The translations under genes were made by a program, and so were the position numbers. A DNA stretch of 63,239 nucleotides from positions 1 through 63,239 of the forward strand of contig JALEIR010000082.1 in assembly GCA_022769665.1 (NCBI GenBank), in the 5' to 3' direction. How positions within the stretch are numbered: position 1 is the stretch's first letter; the number at the start of each line of letters is the position of its first letter. The notes under the pieces were generated by a model. The model did no database searches. It was not told where the DNA came from and saw only the letters and a list, made by a program, of their open reading frames with translations. This document shows, piece by piece, positions 33,095 through 42,859 of this stretch. The DNA is from Lachnospiraceae bacterium. GTDB lineage: Bacteria; Bacillota; Clostridia; Lachnospirales; Lachnospiraceae.

Positions 33095-34150
33095 TTAGTG
33101 AATCTTTAACTCCATATTATCGGGATCCTGTGCAAACTGTATTGCATTATCCCTGTCAATCTTACCTTCAAAATACAGTTGGATGATTGCTTCGTCCATC
33201 GTAATCATTCCCAACTTCCTGTTGGTCTGCATCACGCTGGCAAGCTGATGGGATTTTCCCTCACGAATCAGGTTTCGCACCGCATGATTTGCATGCATCA
33301 CTTCAAATGCGGCAACTCTGCCCTTCCCGTCCGCAGTGGGAATCAACTGCTGAGAAATGACCGCCTCCAGTACATTTGCCAGCTGCACTCTGATTTGCTG
33401 CTGCTGGTGCGGCGGGAACACGTCTATCACACGGTCAACCGTACTGGCAGCTCCGATGGTATGCAAAGTGGACAAAACCAGATGGCCCGTCTCTGCGGCG
33501 GTAATCGCTACGCTGATGGTTTCAAAATCACGCATCTCGCCTACCAGAATCACATCCGGATCCTCTCTGAGAGCTGCCCTCAGTGCATTGGCATAATTTT
33601 CACTGTCCAGTCCGATTTCACGCTGGTTTACCATGGACATTTTATGCTGATGAAGATATTCGATAGGATCTTCCAGAGTTATGACATGGGCATCCCTGTT
33701 ATTATTTATCTTGTCAATGATAGCGGCAAGGGTTGTGGATTTTCCGCTTCCCGTAGGCCCTGTGACAAGTACCAGTCCTCTCTTTCGCTGATATAAATCA
33801 ACAACAGACTCCGGCACACCAAGTTCCTCCGGCGTGGGAACCTTGGTTCCCACCAGACGAAAAGCGATAGCCACACTTCCACGCTGTTTGTATGCATTCA
33901 CACGATAACGTCCACAGTTTGGAATGGAAAACGAGAAATCATATTCTCCGCGTTCCTCAAACTTTTCCCGTTGACTCTCCGACATTATGCCAAGTAGAAT
34001 GTCCAGAGTATCAGCCGGCAGCATCTTCGAATAATTCATGGTAATCAAATCACCGTTTACCCTCATCTTCGGAGGGATTCCCACAGTCAAATGCACATCG
34101 CTGGCTCCGGCTTCTTTGGCTTCTCGCAAAATTTCCTCAATTGTTGGCAT
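33095..34150 (-). CDS. pilT: Type IV pilus retraction ATPase PilT
   Basis: PilT powers retraction of type IV pili. The 351-residue protein has the N-terminal PAS-like domain (DVHLTVGIPPKMRVNGDLI), Walker A VTGPTGSGKSTTLAAIID (about residues 130-145), an Asp box (VITLEDPIEYLH), Walker B VILVGEMRDFETI and the His box HLVLSTLHT. The diagnostic retraction-ATPase sequence after Walker B (AITAAETGHLVLSTLHTIGA) supports PilT over PilB. No pilB, pilC or pilin is in the window. It is followed 19 bases upstream by the HD-like gene, with which it appears to form an operon. Confidence 0.93.
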   Translation of the reverse strand: MPTIEEILREAKEAGASDVHLTVGIPPKMRVNGDLITMNYSKMLPADTLDILLGIMSESQREKFEERGEYDFSFSIPNCGRYRVNAYKQRGSVAIAFRLVGTKVPTPEELGVPESVVDLYQRKRGLVLVTGPTGSGKSTTLAAIIDKINNNRDAHVITLEDPIEYLHQHKMSMVNQREIGLDSENYANALRAALREDPDVILVGEMRDFETISVAITAAETGHLVLSTLHTIGAASTVDRVIDVFPPHQQQQIRVQLANVLEAVISQQLIPTADGKGRVAAFEVMHANHAVRNLIREGKSHQLASVMQTNRKLGMITMDEAIIQLYFEGKIDRDNAIQFAQDPDNMELKIH

Positions 34151-34169
34151 CTTTTTCTCCCCGTCTCTC

Positions 34170-35264
34170 TTAATTCATAACCTGTTTCAGTGTCTCCATA
34201 TCCATAACGCACCTGTTATCCATGGTTTTCATCACATCCACAATACAGATGTCGGAATTTTCAGGCAGCGCCAAATCCAGCACACTGTTGTCCCCAAAAG
34301 TAAGAACTGTGGGGCGAAGGATATTTTCGTTGTTATCCGTGAGTACAAGGGCTTTCTCTCCGGTATTCAGTTCTACGCTGACACCCGGGAACAAGATTTT
34401 GACGGACCGCAGCAGTGCATTCACTACTTTTTCGTCATATAATTCCGAATGTTCCACAAACTCCTGAATTGCCTTTACCTCGGACTCCGATTTCCCCTGC
34501 AGATTCATAGCGGTCAGTTCATCATATCTGTTCGCCACAAGAAGTATCTTTGCCCCTGTAACCATCTTTCCGGCAAAAGAAGTCTGCCTGCCGGGCTGTT
34601 GCTCATAAAACACCCTGAGCGCCTGACTGCAGATTCTCTTGATTGCAATGCCGTCCATGAACGTATTTTCCAGAATATCCAATCCCGCCAGCTGCTCGTA
34701 ATATATTTTCATTCTGTTCTCATCGGAATCTTCCTTGGCGAACAGAAGCTCTTTGGGCAGTCTTAATTTTCCGATATCATGCACAATGGCTGCAACCACC
34801 GTCTGCAGCTGTTCTTCCAGTCTGACATTCATGACATGGGTAATCATTGCACACAGAATCGCCGTATTCAGGCAATGCCTGCTGACATAATCATCTTTAC
34901 TTCTCAAATTCTGATAAAAATTTATCTTTTCTTCCAGATGTCCGTACTTCTTGATAATCATGGAGGCGATATTCTCCACTCTGGACTGCTTTCCGGCTGT
35001 CAACAGCTTTTCCTGTTCCTCGCGAATAGAAAAACCGCACATAACCTGAAAACGTTCAAATTCCAAATCTTCCTCCGTCATCGGCGGAAGCGGCTCTGCC
35101 GGCTCCAGAACGTAAACCCCAAGCAATCCGAAATTCTTTACACTGTCTATTGCCTGAGAAGTCAGCCTGGAATCCCGTTCAAACAACAGGACACCTTTTT
35201 TATTGTATATAGGACGTGCCAAGCGCATTCCCGTCCTTAAGTTTTCCGTTTCAACAAACTTCAT
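34170..35264 (-). CDS. Degenerate HD-GYP-like domain protein
   Basis: The 364-residue protein (start MKFVETENLRTGMRLARP, ATG at 35262-35264 after AGGGGAG) has an N-terminal DUF3391-like segment (residues about 1-50) and a central HD domain (about 135-300) with HCLNTAILCAMITH and the metal-binding VHDIGKLRLP. The C-terminal GYP motif of c-di-GMP phosphodiesterases is missing: the expected HHExxDGxGYP is replaced by FYEQQPGRQTSFA, although YDELTAMN matches the last helix. So it may hydrolyse another nucleotide or bind without cleaving. A C-terminal CheW/PilZ-like beta domain is possible but unproven. It is transcribed together with pilT. Confidence 0.8.
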   Translation of the reverse strand: MKFVETENLRTGMRLARPIYNKKGVLLFERDSRLTSQAIDSVKNFGLLGVYVLEPAEPLPPMTEEDLEFERFQVMCGFSIREEQEKLLTAGKQSRVENIASMIIKKYGHLEEKINFYQNLRSKDDYVSRHCLNTAILCAMITHVMNVRLEEQLQTVVAAIVHDIGKLRLPKELLFAKEDSDENRMKIYYEQLAGLDILENTFMDGIAIKRICSQALRVFYEQQPGRQTSFAGKMVTGAKILLVANRYDELTAMNLQGKSESEVKAIQEFVEHSELYDEKVVNALLRSVKILFPGVSVELNTGEKALVLTDNNENILRPTVLTFGDNSVLDLALPENSDICIVDVMKTMDNRCVMDMETLKQVMN

Positions 35265-35329
35265 TCGTATCTCCCCTTTATCGCCTCTTTTATTATATAA
35301 CAATCTTCCTAAATGGCAAACAGAAATTT

Positions 35330-35965
35330 TTATTCCTGCTCAAATTTTCGGCGTAGCTTCAGAAGTGCTTTCTTCTCAATCCTTGATACATAGCTGCGGG
35401 ATATTCCCAGTACCTTCCCCGTCTCGTTTTGAGTTGCCTCCCGCTCTCCGTCAAGCCCATATCTCATCATCAGGATTTCTTTTTCTCTGGTGGTCAGATT
35501 TTCCTCCATCAATCTAAACAGCCTCTTAATGTTTCCCGAAAGTTCCATACTCTCCAAAATATCCGGCTGCTGCTGTTCTATCACATCCATCAAATGTATC
35601 TCATTTCCCTCTTTGTCCTGTCCGATAGGTTCAAAAAGAGAAACCTCCCTGGAGAGCTTTTTCTTTCCTCGGAGCATCATCAGGAGTTCATTGTCGATGC
35701 ACCGGCAGGCATATGTTGCCAGACGTCCCTTTCGTTCATCAAAAGTATCCACCGCTTTAATCAGCCCAATACATCCGATGGAAATCAAATCTTCCATATC
35801 TTCATCGGCATTTTGATATTTTTTCGCGATATGAGCTACCAGTCTCAGATTTCGTTCTATCAAAATATCCTTTGCCTGTCTGGCCTGGTCCGGTGTGCCC
35901 TGCCTGAGCAGTCGGATATATTCCGCTTCCTCTCCCTGGGTAAGTGGTTTTTGAAAAGTCTTCAA
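35330..35965 (-). CDS. sigK: Late mother-cell sporulation sigma factor SigK
   Basis: SigK directs late gene expression in the mother cell. The 211-residue protein has sigma-70 regions: KTFQKPLTQGEEAEYIRLL (characteristic SigK start), region 2 (NLRLVAHIAKKYQNA ... DLISIGCIGLIKAVDTF), the KEGNEIHLMDVI segment and region 4 HTH (TGKVLGISRSYVSRIEKKAL). The only usable start is a TTG at 35963-35965 preceded by weak GCGGGGG; a stop codon (TAA) lies six codons upstream. No hydrophobic pro-sequence like that of Bacillus pro-SigK is encoded, and no intervening element interrupts the gene. Confidence 0.92.
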   Translation of the reverse strand: MKTFQKPLTQGEEAEYIRLLRQGTPDQARQAKDILIERNLRLVAHIAKKYQNADEDMEDLISIGCIGLIKAVDTFDERKGRLATYACRCIDNELLMMLRGKKKLSREVSLFEPIGQDKEGNEIHLMDVIEQQQPDILESMELSGNIKRLFRLMEENLTTREKEILMMRYGLDGEREATQNETGKVLGISRSYVSRIEKKALLKLRRKFEQE

Positions 35966-36026
35966 AACGGCCCCCGCGGATTACTCTTACACATAGTTTA
36001 TGTGTCAATTTCATCTGCGGTGCCTG

Positions 36027-37181
36027 TCACGTCAGTAAAAACTGTGCCATCACATAATTGCTGATATCCAGTCCTCTTTCCGTCAGAGCCAGCCTGTTTC
36101 CTCCCTCACGGTATTCCAGCAGACCGTTCCTTTTGTTTTTTTCAATGATTTCTCCGTAGACATCCTCCGGGCTTCTGCCAAACATGCTCCCGAAGGTACG
36201 GACATCGATGCCTTCTGTCAGACGAAGGCCCAGAAACATAAATTCTTCCATTTGCTCCCGGGAGTCTAAGACCTGTCTGTCTTCCCTGCAGTCTGTGGGA
36301 TTTTTCAGATAGGAAGCAAGCTGCTCCCCGTTATGAAATCGAACATTGTCAATCAGAGATGCCGCGCCTATTCCAAAGCCCGCATAGTCCGTCCTTGTCC
36401 AGTAGCCGCAATTGTGCCGGCATCGGAATCCGGGTTTCGCATAATTGGAGATTTCATACCTCTCATATCCGGCCTCTCGAAGAACCCTTCCGGTTTCACT
36501 GTACATCAGCCTGTCTGTATCCTCGTCCGGGAACTCCAGTTTTCCTTCCTGTGACAACTCCCAGAACCGGGTTCCCTCTTCCAGAATCAGACTGTAAGCC
36601 GATATATGTGTAGGTTGTGGTTTCAGTGCAAGAAGCATATGCAACGTTTCCAGATAGCTGTAAAGAGTCTGTCCGGGCAATGCACTCATAACGTCAACAT
36701 TGATATTCACAAAGCCTACTGCCACAGCTCCCTCATAAGTATCCATAAACTGCCTGAAGTTGTGAATCCTGCCGATTCTGCACAGTTCCCCGTCATTTCC
36801 GGACTGCAGTCCGATGCTGAGCCGGTTTACTCCCGCCCGTCTGTATTGTTCCAGCTTGGTTTTGTCTGCGGTACCCGGGTTAACTTCTACGGTAATTTCC
36901 GCATCAGGGTCCATCCGATAGTACTTCCTTAAGCCGTCCAACAGCATTACCAGCTGTTTCGTTCTCACCGTTGAGGGCGTCCCGCCTCCCACAAAAACAG
37001 ACACCACGGTATACTCAGCAAACTCTTCCGCCCGTTTTGTCAGTTCCGTGTATAGTGCTTCCATATAGGCATCCTTGGTCTTCTCGTCTGCCGGCGCGGA
37101 AAGGAAATCACAATAATAACATTTTCTGACACAAAACGGAATATGAATGTATATCTCCAACGGCCGCATATTACTTGTCAT
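36027..37181 (-). CDS. hemW: HemW, heme chaperone of the radical SAM coproporphyrinogen-oxidase-like family
   Basis: HemW is a radical SAM protein, often annotated as oxygen-independent coproporphyrinogen III oxidase, that in some bacteria acts in heme transfer. The 384-residue protein carries the CX3CX2C cluster motif in [14 protein letters not shown] (cysteines near residues 18-25), [11 protein letters not shown] and a C-terminal HemN domain ([16 protein letters not shown]). HemW-type proteins lack the fourth N-terminal cysteine of true HemN, as here. Two starts are possible (37181 or 37169); both overlap or abut the lepA stop. The lepA-hemW pairing is conserved in Firmicutes. Confidence 0.93.
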   Translation of the reverse strand: MTSNMRPLEIYIHIPFCVRKCYYCDFLSAPADEKTKDAYMEALYTELTKRAEEFAEYTVVSVFVGGGTPSTVRTKQLVMLLDGLRKYYRMDPDAEITVEVNPGTADKTKLEQYRRAGVNRLSIGLQSGNDGELCRIGRIHNFRQFMDTYEGAVAVGFVNINVDVMSALPGQTLYSYLETLHMLLALKPQPTHISAYSLILEEGTRFWELSQEGKLEFPDEDTDRLMYSETGRVLREAGYERYEISNYAKPGFRCRHNCGYWTRTDYAGFGIGAASLIDNVRFHNGEQLASYLKNPTDCREDRQVLDSREQMEEFMFLGLRLTEGIDVRTFGSMFGRSPEDVYGEIIEKNKRNGLLEYREGGNRLALTERGLDISNYVMAQFLLT

Positions 37182-38985
37182 CCAGTTTCAGCACACTCAT
37201 AAATGCCTTCTGAGGGATTTCCACATTTCCCACCTGGCGCATGCGCTTCTTTCCTTCTTTCTGTTTTTCCAACAGTTTCTTTTTACGTGTGATATCACCG
37301 CCGTAACATTTCGCCAGCACATCCTTGCGCATAGCTTTCACAGTCTCCCTGGCAATGATTTTTCCTCCTACGGCAGCCTGAATGGGAATTTCAAACAGAT
37401 GTCTCGGAATCTCATCCTTCAATTTCTCACACATCTTTCTTCCCCGCTCGTAGGCGGAATCCGCATGAACGATAAAGGACAGGGCATCCACCTCTTCACG
37501 ATTAATCAGAATATCCAGCTTCACCAGCCTGGAGGGCTCATAACCCTTGATATCGTAATCAAAGGAAGCGTAACCTCTGGAACGGGATTTCAGCGCATCG
37601 AAGAAATCATAGATTATTTCATTCAGAGGCAGTTCATACTTAAGCAGGGCTCTTGTCCCCTCAATGTACTCCATCCCCAGATAGCGTCCCCGTCTCTCCT
37701 GGCAAAGTTCCATGATGGAACCGATAAACTCACTCGTCACCATGATTTCAGCACTGACGATAGGTTCTTCCATATGTTCAATCTCCGAAGGGTCCGGCAG
37801 ATTGGACGGATTGGTCAGCTCTATTACCTCGCCGTTGGTCTTAAACACTTTGTATACAACGCCGGGGGCTGTGGTAACCAAATCCAGATTATATTCTCTC
37901 TCCAGTCGCTCCTGAATAATTTCCAAATGCAAAAGTCCTAAAAATCCACACCGGAATCCAAACCCCAGAGCCACAGATGTCTCCGGCTCATAGTGCAACG
38001 AGGCATCGTTTAACTGGAGTTTTTCCAAGGCATCTCTCAAATCGGGATACTTTGCACCGTCTGCGGGATACAGTCCGCAATAAACCATGGACTGTACCTT
38101 TTTGTAACCGGGCAGAGGCTCCGCACAGGGGTTGTCCGCATCCGTCACAGTGTCTCCCACCGCAGTATCCTTCACATTTTTAATAGAAGCCGTGATATAT
38201 CCAACCATTCCGGCAGACAATTCTTCGCAGGGGATAAACTGTCCTGCCCCGAAATATCCCACCTCCACAACCTCTTCCTTTGCGCCGGTGGCCATCATGA
38301 GAATATTGGTTCCCTTCCTGACAGTTCCCTCCATAATCCGGCAAAAGATAATAACTCCTTTGTAGGAATCATACAGAGAGTCAAAAATCAACGCCTGAAG
38401 CGGCGCATCGGGATCACCTTTCGGTGCGGGAATTTTCTTTACCACCTGCTCCAGTACCTCATCAATACCGATTCCGTTCTTTGCGGAAATTAACGGAGCG
38501 TCCTGAGCCTCAATACCGATAACGTCCTCAATCTCCTCAATGACTCTCTGCGGATCGGCGCTTGGCAAATCAATTTTGTTGATAACCGGAAAAACATCCA
38601 AATCATGATCCAATGCCAGATAAACATTTGCCAGTGTCTGTGCTTCGATTCCCTGTGCCGCATCCACCACCAATATTGCCCCGTCGCAGGCTGCCAGCGA
38701 GCGGCTCACCTCATAGTTGAAGTCCACATGGCCGGGAGTATCAATCAAGTTAAAAATATACTCCTCCCCGTCCTGTGCCTTATAGACGGTTCGGACAGCC
38801 TGGGCTTTAATAGTGATACCTCTCTCCCTCTCCAGATCCATGTTGTCCAGAACCTGATTCTGCATTTCCCTGCTGGTGAGCAGACCCGTCTTTTCGATAA
38901 TCCGGTCTGCCAGAGTCGATTTGCCGTGATCTATATGTGCTACAATACAAAAATTCCGTATTTTACTTTGGTCCGCCAATGCCAT
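37171..38985 (-). CDS. lepA: Elongation factor 4 (LepA)
   Basis: LepA is a ribosome-dependent GTPase thought to back-translocate or support ribosome assembly and initiation. The 604-residue protein has the GTPase domain with P-loop [16 protein letters not shown], switch [25 protein letters not shown] and the EF-4-specific C-terminal domain ([20 protein letters not shown]). Length is typical (about 600). The gpr-spoIIP-lepA-hemW order, beginning beside rpsT, is the conserved Firmicutes neighbourhood. Confidence 0.97.
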   Translation of the reverse strand: MALADQSKIRNFCIVAHIDHGKSTLADRIIEKTGLLTSREMQNQVLDNMDLERERGITIKAQAVRTVYKAQDGEEYIFNLIDTPGHVDFNYEVSRSLAACDGAILVVDAAQGIEAQTLANVYLALDHDLDVFPVINKIDLPSADPQRVIEEIEDVIGIEAQDAPLISAKNGIGIDEVLEQVVKKIPAPKGDPDAPLQALIFDSLYDSYKGVIIFCRIMEGTVRKGTNILMMATGAKEEVVEVGYFGAGQFIPCEELSAGMVGYITASIKNVKDTAVGDTVTDADNPCAEPLPGYKKVQSMVYCGLYPADGAKYPDLRDALEKLQLNDASLHYEPETSVALGFGFRCGFLGLLHLEIIQERLEREYNLDLVTTAPGVVYKVFKTNGEVIELTNPSNLPDPSEIEHMEEPIVSAEIMVTSEFIGSIMELCQERRGRYLGMEYIEGTRALLKYELPLNEIIYDFFDALKSRSRGYASFDYDIKGYEPSRLVKLDILINREEVDALSFIVHADSAYERGRKMCEKLKDEIPRHLFEIPIQAAVGGKIIARETVKAMRKDVLAKCYGGDITRKKKLLEKQKEGKKRMRQVGNVEIPQKAFMSVLKLDDK

Positions 38986-39080
38986 TTTTCGCTCCTCGTT
39001 CCCAATGTTTAATCGTAATGATTGTAGCAGAATTTATACTTATTGTCTATGTTTTTATCATACCGTGCTGACGCTCAGTA

Positions 39081-40370
39081 TCATTCCGGACTGCCGCTCA
39101 GCACCATATCCAGAATGTGTGCAAGAGGATTGCATGCATTCATGGCTTCCTCCACGGTATTATTCTGTGCACCCAGTTCAATCAACAGATATTTGTCTTT
39201 CAAATGCATATTGTAGCGATAACCCTTCAGATATATTTTCCTGGTCAGTCCCGGATAATACTCCGCGGCTTTTAACTGCATTTGAAAAGAAAATGCCAGA
39301 TTAGATTCCAGATTTTCATTGTACAGATAAGAAATATTACCGGTTTTCTTAGTTCGCGACAACCCGTTGAAAAACATGAACCGTGCAGTCGGTCTTCCGT
39401 CAAGGTCCATCACAAGTTTTGTTTCCTCCGGCATTTCATCCCTGTGCAAATCAATTACTACCTGTACGGACGGATTCTCCCGCAAAACCTTCTCTATTCC
39501 GGGCAAGGCTCTGGAATAGGCGTCATCTCTTGTCTCTGCATCATAGGCAACCGTGTGATGTAAGACCTCGTAACCGTATGTATCCGTCAAAATTTCTGCC
39601 AATCGCTCTCCAACCCCCACAATAGAGGTGGATTCATCTCCCGGTACCGAATCCGCAAAGTTCTCCCGGGAATGGGTGTGAAAAATCAAAATCTGAGGCC
39701 CCGCACCTTCCTTTGATACCTTCATATCCTTTTCCAGAAAGCTTTTCGCATTCAGCTGGTCGCTGCCTATCATTGTGTTGGAATCCACCGTGTAAAACTG
39801 TGTCAGCAGTGTCTCGTAATCCTGCAGCAAATTGAAATCCACAGAGGACTGCGGCTCTGCATGAGGAACAAACAGAGCCGAAATCTCCTGTTCCTGCACA
39901 GTTGCTTCCGTCTCTGTCCTCGGCATATCTACCGTTGTTTCCTCCGGCTGCTCCTGTACCTCTTCCCGCTCTTTCATAATATTGTCCGACAGTTCCCCGC
40001 AAATTCCTTCCTCCGCCTCCGCCAACAAAATTTCACGAAACGCGGCATCGCCGTCTGTCTCTCCTTCCCGCACATCCCTTATGACATAACCGTAAAGAGG
40101 GAAAATGCCGTCAATCTGCCCCTGAAAAAGCCAGTGTGTCTCGTGTCCCCCGGTTCCGGTAAAAGAAATACACGGGGTAAATATGTTATACAGATTTTCC
40201 TCCAACACACCCGCAAATTCCCGCAACATAAATATGCCGAATGAGTTTAACCCCGTCTTTTTGCGCTCCGTCCCGCTGCCGGTGATACTCCCATACAGCA
40301 ATAGCATCAGCAATACTGCAAAAATTATACCAATCATTCTTTGCCGGGTATTCCTGTTTCTTCTTCCCAC
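39081..40370 (-). CDS. spoIIP: Stage II sporulation protein P (SpoIIP)
   Basis: SpoIIP is the amidase/endopeptidase of the DMP complex (with SpoIID and SpoIIM) that thins septal peptidoglycan during engulfment. The 429-residue protein has an N-terminal membrane anchor (about residues 10-30, RMIGIIFAVLLMLLLYGS), a variable Glu-rich middle (about 105-175) and a C-terminal zinc-binding amidase domain with ILIFHTHSRENF and VVIDLHRDEMPEETK. A final NTVEEAMNACNPLAHIL matches the family end. It follows gpr by 61 bases, as in Bacillus. Confidence 0.95.
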   Translation of the reverse strand: MGRRNRNTRQRMIGIIFAVLLMLLLYGSITGSGTERKKTGLNSFGIFMLREFAGVLEENLYNIFTPCISFTGTGGHETHWLFQGQIDGIFPLYGYVIRDVREGETDGDAAFREILLAEAEEGICGELSDNIMKEREEVQEQPEETTVDMPRTETEATVQEQEISALFVPHAEPQSSVDFNLLQDYETLLTQFYTVDSNTMIGSDQLNAKSFLEKDMKVSKEGAGPQILIFHTHSRENFADSVPGDESTSIVGVGERLAEILTDTYGYEVLHHTVAYDAETRDDAYSRALPGIEKVLRENPSVQVVIDLHRDEMPEETKLVMDLDGRPTARFMFFNGLSRTKKTGNISYLYNENLESNLAFSFQMQLKAAEYYPGLTRKIYLKGYRYNMHLKDKYLLIELGAQNNTVEEAMNACNPLAHILDMVLSGSPE

Positions 40371-40431
40371 CGGCCCTTTCCCTTCACCTACATCTTCATT
40401 TCAGCATATGTCTGTCCGAAATTGTTCAGAA

Positions 40432-41352
40432 CTACTCCATCCGCATTTCCATGGCGATGTTGATTCCCTCGGATATGGTATAACTGATTCTTTTTATCAC
40501 CGCATCGATATCCTTTCCCGTCATATACATATTGTTCAGCTCCGGGAAAGGCGAAGCGTGCCTGCTCAACAACTTCACGGCATCCAGCCCCTGTTCTTCC
40601 TCCAAAAGCTTTTCCATGGCATCCATAACAATAGTGGCAGAATCCACTACCGTGGGAATTCCGATTGCAATCACGGGAATACCAAGACTTTCCTTGGTCA
40701 AAGCATTTCGGTGATTGCCCACGCCGGAACCCGGCTGGATACCTGTATTGGTAATCTGTATTGTCCGGTTAAGCCGCTTCGTACTGCGTGCCGCCAGTGC
40801 ATCCACCACAATCAAGATATCAGGCGCTGTCTCCCGCACCACTCCTTTTACAATTTCTGCCGTCTCCATCCCCGTTCTAGCCATCACACCCGGCTCCAAC
40901 GCACTCAGAAGATTCATTTTGTTACAGTTGTAAGCTGCCTTTCCGTACTCCTTTACAATGTGCCTTGTAATGAAAAGATTGTCCACTGTCTGCGGTCCCA
41001 ATGCATCAGCAGTCACCTCCCTGTTTCCAAGACCCACTACCATGATATTCTGTTCACTGTCTTCTCCCGGAAGCAGCTTCAACAACTCTTCCGCCAGGCA
41101 TTTCGAAATCTCACGATGGTAGTCCTCGTCGGGTTCCACCATGGCAGGCGCCTCCATGGTCACATAAATTCCCATAGGCTTTCCCATTGCCTTCGCTGCA
41201 TTTTTTGTGTCGATGGTGACCTTTGTCACACGCACATCCTCTTCTTCCCTGTAATACTCATCCACCTTAACACCCCGAAGCTCGCTCTCCGCCTCTCCGA
41301 TACTCTCCCGCGCCTCCAGCGCCAAATCTGTTCTCACCTGAAAACTTCCCAT
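40432..41352 (-). CDS. gpr: Germination protease GPR
   Basis: GPR degrades small acid-soluble spore proteins on germination; it is made in the forespore as a zymogen. The 306-residue protein has the expected VRTDLALEARE segment at the N-terminus, around the processing region, and conserved VVGLGNREVTADALGPQTV, PGVMARTGMETAEIVKG, IVVDALAARSTKRLNRTIQI, TGIQPGSGVGNHR and VIAIGIPTVVDSATI. It is shorter than Bacillus GPR (about 370) mainly through a smaller C-terminal region, common in Clostridia. It diverges from rpsT. Forespore sigma factors (SigF/SigG) would be expected to drive it; no clear promoter match was found. Confidence 0.94.
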   Translation of the reverse strand: MGSFQVRTDLALEARESIGEAESELRGVKVDEYYREEEDVRVTKVTIDTKNAAKAMGKPMGIYVTMEAPAMVEPDEDYHREISKCLAEELLKLLPGEDSEQNIMVVGLGNREVTADALGPQTVDNLFITRHIVKEYGKAAYNCNKMNLLSALEPGVMARTGMETAEIVKGVVRETAPDILIVVDALAARSTKRLNRTIQITNTGIQPGSGVGNHRNALTKESLGIPVIAIGIPTVVDSATIVMDAMEKLLEEEQGLDAVKLLSRHASPFPELNNMYMTGKDIDAVIKRISYTISEGINIAMEMRME

Positions 41353-41437
41353 GGTTCTTCTCCCGTTTATATCTCATTTAAGGCAACTCATCTGCCATCT
41401 TTTTTCTATTTTTTACGAAAAAACGTGGAAATATGTA

Positions 41438-41466
41438 TTGACAAAATTTCTATTATTTACTAAACT
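41438..41466 (+). promoter_or_regulatory. Sigma-A promoter of rpsT
   Basis: TTGACA (41438-41443), a 17-base spacer and TAAACT (41461-41466) lie about 90 bases upstream of the rpsT start. The transcribed leader (about 80 bases) precedes GGAGGT. The -35 element is a perfect consensus. Confidence 0.75.
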
Positions 41467-41557
41467 ACTATAGTATGTTTACGTTAGTCTTCCGTGTCTG
41501 GCTAAGGTGAAACAGTTAAACAATCATTCATTGTATACAAATTGGAGGTGTACGACT

Positions 41558-41821
41558 TTGGCTAACATTAAATCCGCTAAGAAGAGAATTTTGGTTAACC
41601 GCACAAAGGCTGATAGAAACAAGGCTATCAAGTCCGGTGTTAAGACTGCTATGAAGAAAGTTTTTGCTGCTGTTGAAGCAGGTGACAAGGCTGTTGCTCA
41701 GACCGAGCTGGTTGCTGCTACCAAGACCATTGAGATGGCAGGAAGCAAGGGTGTTTATCACAAGAACAATGTAGCCCGCAAGGTTGCCCGTATCAGCAAG
41801 GCTGTCAACGAAATGGCTTAA
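41558..41821 (+). CDS. rpsT: 30S ribosomal protein S20
   Basis: S20 binds 16S rRNA early in 30S assembly. The 87-residue product starts at a TTG (41558-41560), giving MANIKSAKKRILVNRTKADR; GGAGGT lies about eight bases upstream. A longer in-frame ATG start at 41507 would add residues unlike S20 and is rejected. The sequence is very basic with the expected NRTKADRNKAIKSGVKT region. S20 often starts with a TTG or UUG codon in bacteria, linked to autoregulation in E. coli. An intrinsic terminator follows. Confidence 0.97.
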   Translation: MANIKSAKKRILVNRTKADRNKAIKSGVKTAMKKVFAAVEAGDKAVAQTELVAATKTIEMAGSKGVYHKNNVARKVARISKAVNEMA

Positions 41822-41845
41822 ATTTCTCAGCACATAAAAAAAAAC

Positions 41846-41890
41846 AAATCCCCACATCTATACCGTCATGTAGATGTGAGGATTTTTTTA
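41846..41890 (+). terminator. Intrinsic terminator of rpsT
   Basis: AAATCCCCACATCTA (41846-41860) pairs with TAGATGTGAGGATTT (41871-41885) with one mismatch and a 10-nt loop, ending in a run of seven T. Confidence 0.9.
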
Positions 41891-41897
41891 TGTAATA

Positions 41898-41929
41898 AAC
41901 CGGCATGAGAGATTCCTCCCTGCCGGCTT
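41898..41929 (-). terminator. Candidate terminator of the TPM/zinc-ribbon operon
   Basis: On the minus strand AAGCCGGCA (41921-41929) pairs with TGCCGGTT (41898-41905), followed by TATTACAT. It sits just after the TPM-domain gene and back-to-back with the rpsT terminator. Confidence 0.6.
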
Positions 41930-41935
41930 AATTTA

Positions 41936-42847
41936 TCAATGTCTGTGACCGCCGCCTCCGTGGCTGGCTCCGCTGTGGCTGACGTGATGTCCTCCGCCTC
42001 CGCTGCTGTGTCCTCCTCCGCTGCTTCCGCTGCTCGTTTCAATACGTCTGCTTACCACATTTTTGCGGATAAAGTCATCTCCCTTATTGCGAAGCATAGG
42101 CTTTCCGCCGTTAACATAAGCATTCACCGCCACGGTATCCTTCGCTCTGTTCTTACCAAGATGTGAGGTCGCGTACACTAAAGTCACAATTACCGAAATA
42201 ATCAAAGCGCCCAAATAATAACCCGGTCCAAGTTGTATACTGCCACGGTCCAGATAGCTGCACACCTTGTCAATATAACGCATGTATGCTCTGCAGGGAT
42301 CGCTGTCATAATATGTATCCACCGCATACAATACATTTTCCACATCATATGTACCCAGAGCATCTTCCACTTTTCCGCTGGTTGACAGCCATTCTCCCCG
42401 CTGACCCTGATACCGGTTGTCAATCAGAATGGAGCCGTCCCCTTCAAAATTCTTATTAAAGCCGTATCCGTTCACATCCCAGAAGTCGTCGGCAATATTC
42501 ATCATATTATGTTCCCAGTCTGTAGAATCATAGCCGTACTGCTCCTTTGCTTCCTGACCTTCTACCGGCTGGCTGAAGGTAAGGATAACGAAATCCGCTT
42601 GGACCTCTGCTTCCTTCCTCGCAATATATTCCCGAAGTTTTTCTTCCTCTTCGTCCGTAAGAATGTCCGCATAGTCATAAACACGTTCTGTCGGTGCTGT
42701 TGTATTGGCTCTCCCCGTTTCCTTTTTCAACGCATGCCAAATCCCCGTTCCCACAGTCAGGACAAGCAATACCCCAACCACGATAAACCAAAAACGGAAG
42801 TAATGTAGATACTGCTTCTTCGCCTCTCTTTTTAACTCTTTGTCCAT
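41936..42847 (-). CDS. TPM-domain membrane protein with His/Gly-rich tail
   Basis: The 303-residue protein has an N-terminal membrane helix (about residues 17-38, FWFIVVGVLLVLTVGTGIW), a TPM domain (YDYADILTDEEEEKLREYI ... ADFVILTFSQP, about 55-200), a second helix (about 208-228) and a striking C-terminal tail (about 270-303) of SGGG and HHVSHSGASHGGGG repeats. TPM domains are found in YgcG-like proteins and in photosystem II phosphatase TLP18.3; the exact function is unknown. GTAGGAGG precedes the ATG. It follows the zinc-ribbon gene by 12 bases and likely forms a unit with it. Confidence 0.8.
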   Translation of the reverse strand: MDKELKREAKKQYLHYFRFWFIVVGVLLVLTVGTGIWHALKKETGRANTTAPTERVYDYADILTDEEEEKLREYIARKEAEVQADFVILTFSQPVEGQEAKEQYGYDSTDWEHNMMNIADDFWDVNGYGFNKNFEGDGSILIDNRYQGQRGEWLSTSGKVEDALGTYDVENVLYAVDTYYDSDPCRAYMRYIDKVCSYLDRGSIQLGPGYYLGALIISVIVTLVYATSHLGKNRAKDTVAVNAYVNGGKPMLRNKGDDFIRKNVVSRRIETSSGSSGGGHSSGGGGHHVSHSGASHGGGGHRH

Positions 42848-42859
42848 TTTCCCATCCTC

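Noticed and set aside
36000..36027. Short repeat near the sigK/hemW gap as a possible skin-element scar
   Set aside because: The sigK frame is continuous and no recombinase or partner half-gene is present, so no interruption is supported.
40183..41463. 426-codon plus-strand ORF opposite gpr
   Set aside because: It is antisense to gpr and spoIIP and its translation is a Cys/His-rich shadow; GPR motifs on the minus strand are intact.
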